Assembly (NCBI RefSeq): GCF_019665785.1
Contig: NZ_CP081149.1
Coordinates: 2,294,001 to 2,358,000, forward strand
Reading direction: 5' to 3'
DNA: 64,000 bases
Origin: Deefgea piscis
GTDB lineage: Bacteria; Pseudomonadota; Gammaproteobacteria; Burkholderiales; Chitinibacteraceae
A model generated the notes under the pieces. The model worked only from the letters and a program-made list of their open reading frames with translations, was not told where the DNA came from and did not search any database. Position numbers and translations under genes: made by a program. Below are positions 18,322 to 27,616 of the stretch, piece by piece; within the stretch, counting starts at the first letter, position 1; every line of letters begins with the position of its first letter.

Positions 18322-19872
18322 ATGCGCCAAATTCGCACCGATCTGAATTTAATTTTTATTGCCATCGTGACCATTGTGCTCACACTGTCTGGCGCGCTGT
18401 CCTATTACCGAACGCAAGCTCAGCTGGAGCACGATCTCAGTGAGTTCAAGCAATCACTCACCATTCAATTACAAAATGTGTTGCCCAGCGTGATGTGGAA
18501 TTTTGATGACCAACAATTGGCCCTCATTTTAAACGCCGAAATGCGTTCTCCCGACATTCATTCGATTGAAGTATTTGGCACAGATGCCTTTCTCACTGGG
18601 CGAATTCGCGATAACGATAAAATCGTGGTACTCACCGCACCGAAAACTCAGCTTGGTCCAGAAACCGAAAGCGCCGAAATTAGGTACGAGGCAAAACCCA
18701 TAGGCAAAATCATCATTACCGTTTCTCGGCAACGAACTGACCAATTATTACGGCAATTAGTAGTAGAAAAAGCGCTCGAAATCCTGCTACTGGATGCCAT
18801 TTTAATGCTAACGCTGACGCTGGTTTTGCAGCACTTTGTTATTACCCCTCTGTCATTACTCGGTAAAAGGCTCAGCCAAGCCGCGGATTCAGATAAAGAC
18901 TTAGAAACCATCGCTTTACCCAACAATCCTTACAAAGATTTTTCTGATTTAACCGATGGATTTCGCCGGATTATCAAGCGATTAAAAGAAGATGTGGCAA
19001 CCCGCAGTCTTGCCGAGCAACAAATGCGTACCGCCAAAGAGGACGCAGAAACGGCCTTGCACCAACTAAAAGACGCACAAACCAGTCTGATTCAATCCGA
19101 AAAAATGGCGTCCTTAGGTGGCTTAGTCGCGGGGATTGCACATGAAATCAATACGCCAGTGGGCATTATCTTAACCAGTGCCTCAGTATTACACGATGAT
19201 TCGGTGATGTTTTCGGCCAAAGTTGAGTCTGGCAATATGAAAAAATCCGAAGTGGTGAGCTATAGCCAAACAGCGGAACAATCCTCAGCACTGATTATTA
19301 GCAATGCGGTGCGTGCGGCCGAGTTAATCCAAAGTTTTAAACGCGTCGCCGTCGATCAGACTTCAGAAGCACGGCGCGATTTTGAACTCAGCCAATATCT
19401 ACACGAAACCGTCACTAGTATTAGTCCAGCTTTAAAACACTCGCAAATTTCAATCTTGATTGATTGCCCAGATGAAATCGACATGGAAGGCTATCCAGGC
19501 GCAATTTCGCAGATCATTAGCAATTTAATTAATAATGCCGCGCTACATGCTTTTTCCAGCATACCCAATTCAGGCGACACAAAAAAACAAGTGCATATTA
19601 TTGCCGAGCAACACCAACAAACAGTGTCACTCAAGGTCAGCGACAATGGTCAAGGGATCGATGGCAACGTGATTGGTAAGATTTTTGATCCCTTTTACAC
19701 CACTAAGCGCGCCAATGGTGGCAGCGGTTTAGGACTGAATATTGTATTTAATTTAGTCACCCAAACTTTAGGTGGACATATCAACGTGGAGTCCACCGTT
19801 GGCAAAGGCACCGTCTTTAATATGACCTTTCCGCATATTGCGCCAAAACATAAAGAAGCCAGTGAGGCGTAG
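18322..19872 (+). CDS. membrane sensor histidine kinase, orphan
   Basis: 516-residue kinase. TM1 is about 10-28, a periplasmic sensor about 30-150, TM2 about 153-175, then a linker and coiled coil. The DHp helix has EKMASLGGLVAGIAHEINTP with the phospho-His near residue 274. An unusual insert of about 60 residues sits between this helix and the second DHp helix. The ATPase domain has SNLINNAALHAF (N box), DNGQGID (G1), FDPFYTTK (F box) and GGSGLGLNIV (G2). I chose the ATG at 18322 over a TTG at 18286. No response regulator is adjacent, so its output is unknown. Position behind the CbiM-like gene suggests the two are connected. Confidence 0.9.
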   Translation: MRQIRTDLNLIFIAIVTIVLTLSGALSYYRTQAQLEHDLSEFKQSLTIQLQNVLPSVMWNFDDQQLALILNAEMRSPDIHSIEVFGTDAFLTGRIRDNDKIVVLTAPKTQLGPETESAEIRYEAKPIGKIIITVSRQRTDQLLRQLVVEKALEILLLDAILMLTLTLVLQHFVITPLSLLGKRLSQAADSDKDLETIALPNNPYKDFSDLTDGFRRIIKRLKEDVATRSLAEQQMRTAKEDAETALHQLKDAQTSLIQSEKMASLGGLVAGIAHEINTPVGIILTSASVLHDDSVMFSAKVESGNMKKSEVVSYSQTAEQSSALIISNAVRAAELIQSFKRVAVDQTSEARRDFELSQYLHETVTSISPALKHSQISILIDCPDEIDMEGYPGAISQIISNLINNAALHAFSSIPNSGDTKKQVHIIAEQHQQTVSLKVSDNGQGIDGNVIGKIFDPFYTTKRANGGSGLGLNIVFNLVTQTLGGHINVESTVGKGTVFNMTFPHIAPKHKEASEA

Positions 19873-19991
19873 CCTTAAATCGGCCCAGAAAACCGCTTTG
19901 ATAGAGCGACCATCTTCGTCAAAAATACCAGCGGCATTGGTGAAAGCTGTAATTTTGGGTATGCTTGCGCCTTTTGCAACGAGCCAGAGCC

Positions 19992-21053
19992 ATGACCACC
20001 ACTCAAACCGGATTGCCCTACGCCCTTCTTGCCTACTGTCGCCCCGGTTTTGAGCCAGAATGCGCCGAAGAAATTGCTGATCGCGCACTCGCACCAGGTA
20101 AATTTGAACGTGGCGATGGCTGGGTGGTTTTTACCCCAACAGAAAAAAGTGGCTGCCAAAAAGTTTTGCGTGATCTACTCGCACTAAATTTAATTTTTTC
20201 ACGCCAAACACTGCAAGTTCATCAGCGTCTAAGCCTAGGCAGCAAAGATCGCTTAACGCCGATTGTTGATGCGTTAAAAATTCAAAATACCGTTTTTAGT
20301 GATGTTTGGTTAGAGCACCCCGATAGCAATGAAGGTAAATCGCTATCTGGATTTACGCGTAAATTTGGTGACTATGTTGCCAAAGCCATGACAACGCATG
20401 ATTGGTTGCAACCTCAAACATCTCGCCAGCGTTTGCATTTATTTTTCCCGGCGCAAAATGAAGTCATGGTTGCTTCACGCCCGGTTCGCGCCACCGATTG
20501 GCTCAATGGCATTCCACGTTTACGGATGCCCTCTGATGCGCCAAGCCGCTCAACACTAAAAATGCTTGAAGCCATTTTAGTGTTGGTCGATGAGCCAGAA
20601 CGTAAATTCCGTGAGGGGATGACGGCAGTCGATCTCGGTGCAGCACCGGGCGGCTGGACTTACCAACTGGTTGCGCGTGGTTTAAAAGTATTTGCAGTCG
20701 ATAATGGCCCAATGAAAGGCAGTATGGATGGCCATCATCAAGTTAAACATGTCCGCGATGATGGGTTTAAATATCGCCCGAAAAATCCAGTCGATTGGCT
20801 GGTGTGTGACATGGTGGAACAGCCAATTCGCATCGCGGATTTAATTGCCAAATGGGTGGCATCCGGCAATGCACGCCGCGCTATTTTTAATTTGAAACTG
20901 CCGATGAAAAAGCGCCATCTCGAAGTTGAGAAATGCTTTGCATTGATTGATCAAAAATTAAAGAAAGCCGACATCGCTTATAAAATCACGGCCAAGCAAT
21001 TATTTCATGACCGCGAAGAAATCACTTGCTATCTCACTGCAGTGAAAGACTAA
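19992..21053 (+). CDS. rlmM: 23S rRNA (cytidine-2498-2'-O)-methyltransferase
   Basis: 353-residue SAM-dependent 2'-O-methyltransferase acting on C2498 in the peptidyl-transferase centre. An N-terminal THUMP-like domain (about 1-190) precedes a Rossmann fold with motif AVDLGAAPGGWTYQL. The catalytic Lys/Asp/Lys/Glu set is supplied by residues around VCDMVEQP and NLKLPMKKRH. Length agrees with RlmM (about 355-366). The ATG at 19992 (MTTTQTGLPYALLAYCRPGFE) is chosen over an upstream alternative at 19965. Confidence 0.95.
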   Translation: MTTTQTGLPYALLAYCRPGFEPECAEEIADRALAPGKFERGDGWVVFTPTEKSGCQKVLRDLLALNLIFSRQTLQVHQRLSLGSKDRLTPIVDALKIQNTVFSDVWLEHPDSNEGKSLSGFTRKFGDYVAKAMTTHDWLQPQTSRQRLHLFFPAQNEVMVASRPVRATDWLNGIPRLRMPSDAPSRSTLKMLEAILVLVDEPERKFREGMTAVDLGAAPGGWTYQLVARGLKVFAVDNGPMKGSMDGHHQVKHVRDDGFKYRPKNPVDWLVCDMVEQPIRIADLIAKWVASGNARRAIFNLKLPMKKRHLEVEKCFALIDQKLKKADIAYKITAKQLFHDREEITCYLTAVKD

Positions 21054-21067
21054 ACTAAGCAAGCATG

Positions 21068-21112
21068 CCACAGTTTTATGCCAAAACCATGTATTCTTAC
21101 ATCAAACTGTGG
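21068..21112. repeat. inverted repeat in mscL leader
   Basis: CCACAGTTT (21068-21076) and AAACTGTGG (21104-21112) are perfect inverted arms with a 27-base loop, between rlmM and mscL. It could end rlmM transcription (a T-rich stretch follows 8 bases later) or be an operator. Function not decided. Confidence 0.4.
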
Positions 21113-21143
21113 TACAAATCCTTTTCTTTTTAGGGGCTAGCTT

Positions 21144-21569
21144 ATGTTTAAAGAGTTTCGTGAATTTGCCATGCGTGGCAATGTGATTGATTTGGCGATT
21201 GGTGTCGTGATTGGTGCGGCTTTTGGTAAGATTGTCGACTCGCTGGTCAAAGACATCATTATGCCGCCGATTGGTTTTATCATTGGCAAAGTCGACTTCA
21301 CCAATTTATTTGTTACCTTGGCCGATGGCAAAACTGCTGGTCCCTATGCCACGCTCAAAGCTGCGCAAGATGCTGGCGCAGTCACGATGAATTTAGGGAT
21401 GTTTTTAAACTCGCTCATTAGTTTTATTATTGTGGCTTTTGCGATCTTTATGGTTGTTAAAGCCATTAACAAGATTAATCGCAATAAGCCTGCTCCCGAA
21501 GCTGCACCAGCGGCAACACCAGAAGATATTGTGTTGTTACGCGAAATTCGTGACTCGCTAAAAAAATAG
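21144..21569 (+). CDS. mscL: large-conductance mechanosensitive channel
   Basis: 141-residue pentameric emergency channel that opens under osmotic down-shock. The N-terminal helix [20 protein letters not shown] leads into TM1 (about 15-45, [16 protein letters not shown]), a periplasmic loop, TM2 (about 78-102, [20 protein letters not shown]) and the charged C-terminal helix [15 protein letters not shown] that bundles in the cytoplasm. Length is normal. It is single, with a terminator shared with the convergent phaA. Confidence 0.97.
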   Translation: MFKEFREFAMRGNVIDLAIGVVIGAAFGKIVDSLVKDIIMPPIGFIIGKVDFTNLFVTLADGKTAGPYATLKAAQDAGAVTMNLGMFLNSLISFIIVAFAIFMVVKAINKINRNKPAPEAAPAATPEDIVLLREIRDSLKK

Positions 21570-21629
21570 GTATTTAAAGCTACGCTTTATTGATAAAGGC
21601 CTAGCGATAAATACCCATTATTAAAAACC

Positions 21630-21660
21630 AGGCTGCAGCAATTCACTGCAGCCTTTTTTT
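21630..21660 (+). terminator. intrinsic terminator of mscL
   Basis: AGGCTGCAG, loop CAATTCA, CTGCAGCCT, then T6. It touches the phaA stop codon at 21659. Confidence 0.9.
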
Positions 21661-22837
21661 AACGTTCAACGCACAGCGCAACACCCATACCACCGCCAAT
21701 ACACAGCGTTGCCAAACCGCGTTTTGCATCGCGGCGAACCATTTCATGCAGCAAGGTCACCAACACTCGGCAACCGGATGCACCCACGGGATGACCCAGT
21801 GCAATCGCGCCGCCATTGACATTGACTTTACTCATATCCCATTTCATTTCACGTGCAACACCTAAAGCTTGCGCTGCAAATGCTTCATTGGCTTCAATTA
21901 AATCCACGCTATCTAAATCCCAACCAGCACGCTTAAGTGCAGTTTGGCTAGCCAAAACCGGCCCCATACCCATAATTGTTGGGTCAACGCCAGTACTGGC
22001 CGAAGCACGAATCGCCGCCATTGGTTTTAAGCCCAAGGCATCAGCGCGTTCACGTGTCATCAACAATACCGCTGCAGCGCCATCATTAATACCCGATGCA
22101 TTACCTGCGGTTACCGTACCGGCTTTATCAAAAGCCGCCCGCAATTTAGCCAAAGAATCGGCGGTAGTGGCCGGTTTAATAAACTCATCTTGATCAAAAA
22201 TAACCGGATCGCCCTTACGCTGTGGAATGCTCACCGGTAGGATTTCATCGACAAACCGGCCAGCCGCTTGCGCCGCAGCCGCGCGTTGCTGCGACGTTAA
22301 CGCCAAAGCATCTTGCTCTTCACGGCTAATAGCATACTTCTTAGCAATATTTTCCGCGGTAACGCCCATATGGTATTGGTTGTAAACATCGGTCAAACCG
22401 TCATACACCATGCTGTCGATCAAGTTGGCATTGCCCATCCGAAAGCCGTCGCGGCTACCATTGAGTAAATGCGGCGTGGCGCTCATATTTTCTTGGCCAC
22501 CGGCGATCACAATCTCGCTATCGCCAGCCAAAATCGCTTGTACGCCCAAAGCCACCGCTTTTAAGCCCGAGCCGCACACTTGATTGATGGTCAAACCCGG
22601 CACTGCATCGGGCAAACCAGCAAGACGCACCGCCTGACGCGCAGGATTTTGTCCCAAACCCGCCGTTAAGACATTACCTAAAATCACTTCACTCACTTGC
22701 TCGGCGGCCAAACCTGTTTTGGCCAACAAACCTCGGATCACGGTTGCGCCCAATTCAGGTGCTGAAACTTTGGCTAAAGAACCCGAAAAATTGCCAAGCG
22801 CGGTACGATAGGCAGCAACAATAACAACTTCTGTCAT
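21659..22837 (-). CDS. phaA: acetyl-CoA acetyltransferase (beta-ketothiolase)
   Basis: 392-residue biosynthetic thiolase condensing two acetyl-CoA to acetoacetyl-CoA, the first step of polyhydroxybutyrate synthesis. The acylated nucleophile is Cys88 in NQVCGSGLKAV. NEAFAAQ, GGAIALGHPVGASG (catalytic His) and CIGGGMG (catalytic Cys) complete the active site. ATG 22837 with GAGG upstream is chosen; the longer reading to 22903 crosses the intergenic terminator. phaC lies upstream on the same strand; phaB is not in the window. Confidence 0.93.
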   Translation of the reverse strand: MTEVVIVAAYRTALGNFSGSLAKVSAPELGATVIRGLLAKTGLAAEQVSEVILGNVLTAGLGQNPARQAVRLAGLPDAVPGLTINQVCGSGLKAVALGVQAILAGDSEIVIAGGQENMSATPHLLNGSRDGFRMGNANLIDSMVYDGLTDVYNQYHMGVTAENIAKKYAISREEQDALALTSQQRAAAAQAAGRFVDEILPVSIPQRKGDPVIFDQDEFIKPATTADSLAKLRAAFDKAGTVTAGNASGINDGAAAVLLMTRERADALGLKPMAAIRASASTGVDPTIMGMGPVLASQTALKRAGWDLDSVDLIEANEAFAAQALGVAREMKWDMSKVNVNGGAIALGHPVGASGCRVLVTLLHEMVRRDAKRGLATLCIGGGMGVALCVER

Positions 22838-22890
22838 ACAAAACCTCGTTAATGTAGATAATTTGCAAGTAAGTTTGTAAGTCAATACGT

Positions 22891-22920
22891 AATAAAAAAG
22901 CAAGGCTAATCGCCTTGCTC
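22891..22920 (-). terminator. terminator between phaC and phaA
   Basis: On the reverse strand AGCAAGGC, loop, GCCTTGCT is followed by T6. It lies 17 bases after the phaC stop and before the phaA start, so phaA should have its own promoter or depend on readthrough. Confidence 0.85.
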
Positions 22921-22936
22921 TCTCAAAAAATCAGAT

Positions 22937-24655
22937 TTATACCACACGTGCCTTCACATAACGGCCAGGCGCAGCTTCAATCATTTTATATTGAGTGTTA
23001 CCCAATTTTTTAGGCGCGGCCACTTGTGAACCCGATTGTGGTGCTAGCCAAGCTGCCCAATCTTGCCACCAGCTACCTGGACGAGACTCGGCTTGTTCTA
23101 ACCACGCATCGGCATCTTGATCGGTATTTTCATTTACCCAATAATTGCGCTTATTGGTCGAAACCGGATTAATCGCGCCAGCAATATGCCCTGATGCGCC
23201 CAACACAAACCGTTTTGGTCCTTGCAAAATGCGAGTACTTAAAAAAGCGGAATGCCAAGGCACGATGTGATCTTCACGCGCAGCAAAAATATATGCTGGC
23301 ACTTTAATTGTTGTTAAATCAATCGGTGTGCCACACAAACTAAAGGAATTAGGTTTAGTTAAATTATTCTCTAAATACATATTGCGTAAAAAGAAGGTAT
23401 GCATTGGCAGCGACAAGTTGGCCGAATCACTATTCCAATACAGCAAATCAAACGGTGGTGGATTTTTGCCTTTAAGGTAATTATTTACCACATAATTCCA
23501 AACCAAATCATTCGCACGCAGTGCGGAAAATGTTTTCGCCAATTCTTTGCCGTCAATCACGCCTTCAACTTGAGACTCTCGCTGACGAATCAACTTCCAA
23601 TCAATAAAGTGTTTAATTTCACCCGGATCAGTGTGATCGAGCATCACGGTCATCAAAGTAATTGACTCAAACCAATCCAAACCACGTGCTTGCAATACTG
23701 GCATCGCCGTGGTTAATAACTCACCACCAATACAAAATGACAATGCGTTGATTTTTTCAGCTTTACTAATAGCTCGTACCACCTCGGTGGCTTTAATGAC
23801 GCCCGACTCAATATAATCATCCCATTGCAAATGACCTTGATTCGCTTCAATCGACTTCCAAGAGATTAAAAAGGTACTGTAGCCTTGGCTCACAATATAA
23901 GCCATCATCGAATTAGCCGGTTGTAAATCCATAATGTAGTATTTATTCACGCACGGCGGAATCACCAATAATGGACGGCTATACACTTTAGGCGTGGTGG
24001 GCGTATATTGAATCAGTTGAAATAATTCATTCTCAAAAATCACTTCACCCGGCGTCATCGCTAAATTTTCACCAATCGCAAATTGACTTTCATCGGTCAT
24101 GGTAATGGCGCCTTTTTGCATATCCGCCATGAGTTTTTTCATACCTTCTTGCAAACTTTCGCCTTTCGTTTCTAGCGCAAGCTTCATCACTTCTGGATTA
24201 GTAAATGCAAAGTTAGCGGGGCTCATTGCATCTAAATACTGCCGAGTAAAAAATGCTGCCTTCTCTTTACTGGCATCATCGCTATTGGCTGCACCGACCA
24301 TTTCCAGCAACCATCTAGACGTTACTAAATAATTTTGGCGAATATAGTCAAATAGTGGCGCATCCCATTCTGGCGAATTAAATCGCCGATCATTTTTTTC
24401 TAGTTCAGCCACTTTAGCTGCTGGCTTAGCGCCAATTAAACCCAGCCATAAATCAAGCTGCTGTTGATAGAACTGTGATTGTGATCCCAACCATGCACTA
24501 TGCACTGGGCTCATTTTTTGCGCCAAATCATTCATCGCATGCATCGGATCAATCGTCTCGGCATTCGGCTGTGAATTAACCCAGTTTTGGGTCCACTGGC
24601 GATGTGCTTCAGTAATTTGCTGAAAAAAAGTGTCCATAGCGGGGTTATTTAACAC
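22937..24655 (-). CDS. phaC: class I poly(3-hydroxyalkanoate) synthase
   Basis: 572-residue granule-associated polymerase of (R)-3-hydroxyacyl-CoA. An N-terminal domain of about 190 residues precedes the alpha/beta-hydrolase catalytic domain. The triad is Cys308, Asp462 and His490; the conserved W-N-x-D-S-x-N-L and LRNMYLENNL blocks are present. The usual G-x-C-x-G-G box reads SFCIGG, with Ser replacing the first Gly. I choose GTG 24655, because GGAG lies nine bases upstream, over ATG 24637 which has no ribosome site. It is divergent from pbpG and has TGC-rich motifs upstream. Confidence 0.93.
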   Translation of the reverse strand: MLNNPAMDTFFQQITEAHRQWTQNWVNSQPNAETIDPMHAMNDLAQKMSPVHSAWLGSQSQFYQQQLDLWLGLIGAKPAAKVAELEKNDRRFNSPEWDAPLFDYIRQNYLVTSRWLLEMVGAANSDDASKEKAAFFTRQYLDAMSPANFAFTNPEVMKLALETKGESLQEGMKKLMADMQKGAITMTDESQFAIGENLAMTPGEVIFENELFQLIQYTPTTPKVYSRPLLVIPPCVNKYYIMDLQPANSMMAYIVSQGYSTFLISWKSIEANQGHLQWDDYIESGVIKATEVVRAISKAEKINALSFCIGGELLTTAMPVLQARGLDWFESITLMTVMLDHTDPGEIKHFIDWKLIRQRESQVEGVIDGKELAKTFSALRANDLVWNYVVNNYLKGKNPPPFDLLYWNSDSANLSLPMHTFFLRNMYLENNLTKPNSFSLCGTPIDLTTIKVPAYIFAAREDHIVPWHSAFLSTRILQGPKRFVLGASGHIAGAINPVSTNKRNYWVNENTDQDADAWLEQAESRPGSWWQDWAAWLAPQSGSQVAAPKKLGNTQYKMIEAAPGRYVKARVV

Positions 24656-24706
24656 AGTGTATTGCTCCGAATTTATTCTGCAGATTAATTGACACGCTCT
24701 ATTTTA

Positions 24707-24773
24707 TTGCAATGCAACATTATCGTAGTCTAACAAAGTTTGCAAGCTTTGCTACTCCTCAGTTGTTGCATTG
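24707..24773. promoter_or_regulatory. TGC-rich motifs upstream of phaC, possible PhaR sites
   Basis: TTGCAATGCAAC (24707-24718) and its near mirror GTTGTTGCATTG (24762-24773) flank a region with another TTTGCAAGCTTTGC. PhaR repressors of PHA genes bind TGC-rich palindromes, so this is a plausible operator. No phaR gene is visible in the window. Confidence 0.35.
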
Positions 24774-24877
24774 AAAAAACACGACTACTACTTGATTTAA
24801 CATGACATTTTTCATTCTATTCAGTAAAATAAATTACCGATTACTAATGCACAACCCGAATAGGTTGGGGAAGATTG

Positions 24878-25978
24878 ATGTCTAAGCTTATAAATTCATT
24901 ATGTGTGCTGATTAGTGCTAGTGTAATTGCCTACACCCCGCTTGCTTATAGCGCAGAAAAAACCAAAGAAACGCCTTCGAGCAGCGCAAAAAAGACCACC
25001 AAAAAAGCCACGACTAGTGCGCAAAAAAAACCATCAAAAACAACAGCTTCTAAGAAAAAAACCACCAAAACCAGTAGCGCTAAAACCAATAAAACCAACA
25101 AAAGCAAAGTCACCTACACCAGCCGTAAATCCAATGTTTCAAAATTAGCCATTGCCAATGCCCGGCAAGACGTTCAAGTCACCCGCACCATCGCCGCACG
25201 CATGGACGCCGATAATCCTGGCGTTCAATCCAGTGGTGTACTGGTATTAAATCAGCAATCGGGCGAAGTTTTATACGAAAAAAACGCCGACAGCATCATT
25301 CCAATTGCATCCATTACCAAATTAATGACCGCGATGGTTGTACTTGATGCACGTTTACCACTGAATGAATTAATTAGCATTACTGAAGCGGATATCGACA
25401 CGCTCAAAAACACCAGTTCAAGACTCTCGGTCGGCACCACGCTGACTCGTGGCGAAATGCTGTTATTAGCGCTAATGTCATCAGAAAATCGTGCCGCATC
25501 AACGCTTAGTCATCACTTCCCTGGCGGCAAGGATGCATTTATTCGCAAAATGAACGAAAAAGCCCAGCAACTGGGTATGCGCAACTCGCGCTTTTATGAC
25601 TCAACCGGACTAAACCCGAGCAATGTATCTTCGGCGCGGGAATTGGGTTTAATGGTTAAAGCTGCGCAGCGTTATCCTGAAATTCATCAGTTTTCCACCT
25701 CTAGCGAATACACCTTTGCGTCCAACAAAAATGGCAGCATGATGACTTTTCGCAATACCAACCCTTTAGTTAAAGACAGCGATTGGGATATTGGCGTTTC
25801 TAAAACGGGATTTATTAATGAAGCGGGTCGCTGCATTGTGATGCAGGCCATGATTAATGGTAAACCAGTGGTGATTGTGCTGATGGATTCGAACGGTAAA
25901 TATACTCGAATTGGCGATGCACAGCGTATTCGTAAATGGATTGAAACCAGCCCACTAGCCAAATTACGCGCGGGATAA
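24878..25978 (+). CDS. pbpG: D-alanyl-D-alanine endopeptidase (penicillin-binding protein 7)
   Basis: 366-residue periplasmic low-molecular-weight PBP that cuts peptidoglycan cross-links. Signal peptide about 1-26 (ends AYSAE). A Lys/Thr/Ser-rich linker at about 28-90 is unusually long and basic. The active-site motifs are SITK (Ser145), SEN and KTG. S11-type features such as STGLNPSNVSSARELG follow. The ATG at 24878 has GGGGAAG just upstream; an overlapping TTG at 24875 is less likely. Only the linker is odd; it may bind the acidic wall or DNA non-specifically. Confidence 0.92.
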   Translation: MSKLINSLCVLISASVIAYTPLAYSAEKTKETPSSSAKKTTKKATTSAQKKPSKTTASKKKTTKTSSAKTNKTNKSKVTYTSRKSNVSKLAIANARQDVQVTRTIAARMDADNPGVQSSGVLVLNQQSGEVLYEKNADSIIPIASITKLMTAMVVLDARLPLNELISITEADIDTLKNTSSRLSVGTTLTRGEMLLLALMSSENRAASTLSHHFPGGKDAFIRKMNEKAQQLGMRNSRFYDSTGLNPSNVSSARELGLMVKAAQRYPEIHQFSTSSEYTFASNKNGSMMTFRNTNPLVKDSDWDIGVSKTGFINEAGRCIVMQAMINGKPVVIVLMDSNGKYTRIGDAQRIRKWIETSPLAKLRAG

Positions 25979-25994
25979 TTTAAATTTTTAAAAT

Positions 25995-26025
25995 AAAAAG
26001 CACCAATTTTATATTGGTGCTTTTT
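25995..26025. terminator. bidirectional terminator of pbpG and the blh operon
   Basis: Stem GCACCAAT/ATTGGTGC (26000-26007, 26013-26020), with A5 before and T5 after, between two convergent transcription units. Confidence 0.88.
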
Positions 26026-26072
26026 ATTTTGTAACGCAAAAATTGATCAAGCAGCTACACGCTAACGCCTAA

Positions 26073-26261
26073 TTATCTCGGCTTTAGCGGGCAGGAATTA
26101 AAGCCAAAGAGCCGATACAAAGGACAATACCGAAATATCCCCGTCGCTAAAGGCACAATACCAATCCAGCCCCAGACACCGATCCAGCCCAATAGCGTCG
26201 CCAAAATCAATACGGCACCAACGAGCACCCGCAGAGTACGATCCAAACCACCGACATTCAT
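26073..26261 (-). CDS. DUF2892 (YgaP-like) membrane protein
   Basis: 62-residue inner-membrane protein. MNVGGLDRTLRVLVGAVL is the DUF2892 signature, two hydrophobic helices follow, and the tail C-P-L-Y-R-L-F-G-x-N-S-C-P ends with the conserved cysteines. The same domain forms the membrane part of the rhodanese YgaP, and it commonly accompanies sulfur-transfer genes. It is the last gene of the blh-trxC operon, 17 bases after trxC. Confidence 0.88.
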   Translation of the reverse strand: MNVGGLDRTLRVLVGAVLILATLLGWIGVWGWIGIVPLATGIFRYCPLYRLFGFNSCPLKPR

Positions 26262-26278
26262 GATTCTTCTCCTTCAGT

Positions 26279-26707
26279 TTATAAAAACTGCTGCAACCAC
26301 GCCTTAAACTGTCCGGCCGACAAAGCACCAGACACTCGCTCAAGTTCTGTCCCACCCTCTGCGACCAACAGCGTGGGAATACTACGTACCCGATATTGTT
26401 GCCCTAATGCCGGGTACGCTTCGGTATCAACCTTTACAAACAAGAGTTGCCCCGCCATCGCTGCAGCACTGGCGGCAAAAGTAGGCCCAAAACTCTGACA
26501 AGGTCCGCACCAAGGCGCCCAAAAATCAACCACCACTGGCCAAGGGCTGTGTTTTAAAATGAGACTTAAATTGTCATTGGTCGCTGAAATTGGCGCGCCG
26601 GACAACAAAGGCTGATGACAAGCGCCGCATTGTGGCTGCTCACTCAAGCGCTCAATCGCGAGCTTGTTTTTAGTTTGGCAGTGCGGGCAGGCCAGAATTA
26701 AACTCAT
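26279..26707 (-). CDS. trxC: thioredoxin 2, zinc-ribbon type
   Basis: 142-residue cytoplasmic thioredoxin with an N-terminal zinc ribbon (C7, C10, C27, C30) and the active site WCGPC (C67, C70). cis-Pro segment SIPTLLV is present. TrxC reduces disulfides under oxidative stress. Here it sits nine bases behind the persulfide dioxygenase-like gene, which suggests it helps handle protein persulfides or supplies electrons; this is inference from context. Confidence 0.93.
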   Translation of the reverse strand: MSLILACPHCQTKNKLAIERLSEQPQCGACHQPLLSGAPISATNDNLSLILKHSPWPVVVDFWAPWCGPCQSFGPTFAASAAAMAGQLLFVKVDTEAYPALGQQYRVRSIPTLLVAEGGTELERVSGALSAGQFKAWLQQFL

Positions 26708-26716
26708 TTTTATTCC

Positions 26717-27589
26717 TTAAATCATATTCAACGGTATTTTTAAAAATTGTCGTCCCTGCTCATCTGCCGGCGGCAAATGCCCAGCGCGAATATTCACCTG
26801 AATTGAAGGCAATATTAAATTAGGCACCGCCAGCGTAGCATCACGTGCCTGCCGTAGTGCAACAAATTCATCGCGTGTACAAGACAATGGCAGGTGAATA
26901 TTGTGCGCTTTTTGCTCTGCGATACTGCTTTGCCACTGATATTGGTCTCGCTCGGCGGGTAAATAATCGTGACAAACAAACACGCGCGTCGCATCAGGCA
27001 ATTGATACAATTTTTGCACCGATTCGTAGAGTGTTGCCGCGTTGCCGCCCGGGAAGTCACAGCGTGCAGTACCCACATCGGGCATAAAAATGGTATCACC
27101 CACAAAGACCGCATCGCCAATTAAATAGGCCATATCTGCTGGGGTATGCCCCGGAACAAACAATGCTTTAGCGCTTAGGGTACCAATACCCCATTCTTCA
27201 TCCGCAGCAAACAAATAATCAAATTGCCGACCATCGGCCACAAATTCAGGCTCTAAACCAAAAATGGGTTTAAATATTTGCTGTACTTTTTCAATCCCCT
27301 GTCCGATAGCAATCTTGCCTCCCATCTGCTGTTGCAACCAAACTGCCGCCGATAAATGATCGGCATGCGCATGCGTTTCCAAAATCCAATCGACAGTGAG
27401 ATTGAGCGACTGAACAGCAGCAACAATCTTTTGCGCCTGCGTGCTGGTTGTTCTTCCCGATTTAGCATCAAAATCGAGCACCGGATCAATCACCACGGCA
27501 TGACCACCGGCCACATCGTAAACCAGATAGCTGACAGTAAAACTGTTTGGATCAAAAAAAGGTAATACCTGCGCCGATGATTGCGACAT
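26717..27589 (-). CDS. blh: Blh/ETHE1-like persulfide dioxygenase (MBL fold)
   Basis: 290-residue metallo-beta-lactamase-fold protein. The metal motif is T-H-A-H-A-D-H (H73, H75, D77, H78), with VPGHTPADMAY and VFCHDY supplying later ligands. This arrangement matches Blh and ETHE1, iron persulfide dioxygenases that oxidise glutathione persulfide to sulfite, rather than a beta-lactamase. ATG 27589 with GAGG seven bases upstream is chosen; the track-length extension to 27724 would cross the divergent promoter and bigR. Neighbours bigR, pmpAB and a DUF2892 gene support sulfide detoxification. Confidence 0.9.
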   Translation of the reverse strand: MSQSSAQVLPFFDPNSFTVSYLVYDVAGGHAVVIDPVLDFDAKSGRTTSTQAQKIVAAVQSLNLTVDWILETHAHADHLSAAVWLQQQMGGKIAIGQGIEKVQQIFKPIFGLEPEFVADGRQFDYLFAADEEWGIGTLSAKALFVPGHTPADMAYLIGDAVFVGDTIFMPDVGTARCDFPGGNAATLYESVQKLYQLPDATRVFVCHDYLPAERDQYQWQSSIAEQKAHNIHLPLSCTRDEFVALRQARDATLAVPNLILPSIQVNIRAGHLPPADEQGRQFLKIPLNMI

Positions 27590-27616
27590 AGCCACGCCTC
27601 GATAAAATTTATTTAC

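Noticed and set aside
26717..27589. blh as a beta-lactamase
   Set aside because: Metal motif and operon with bigR, pmpAB match persulfide dioxygenases.
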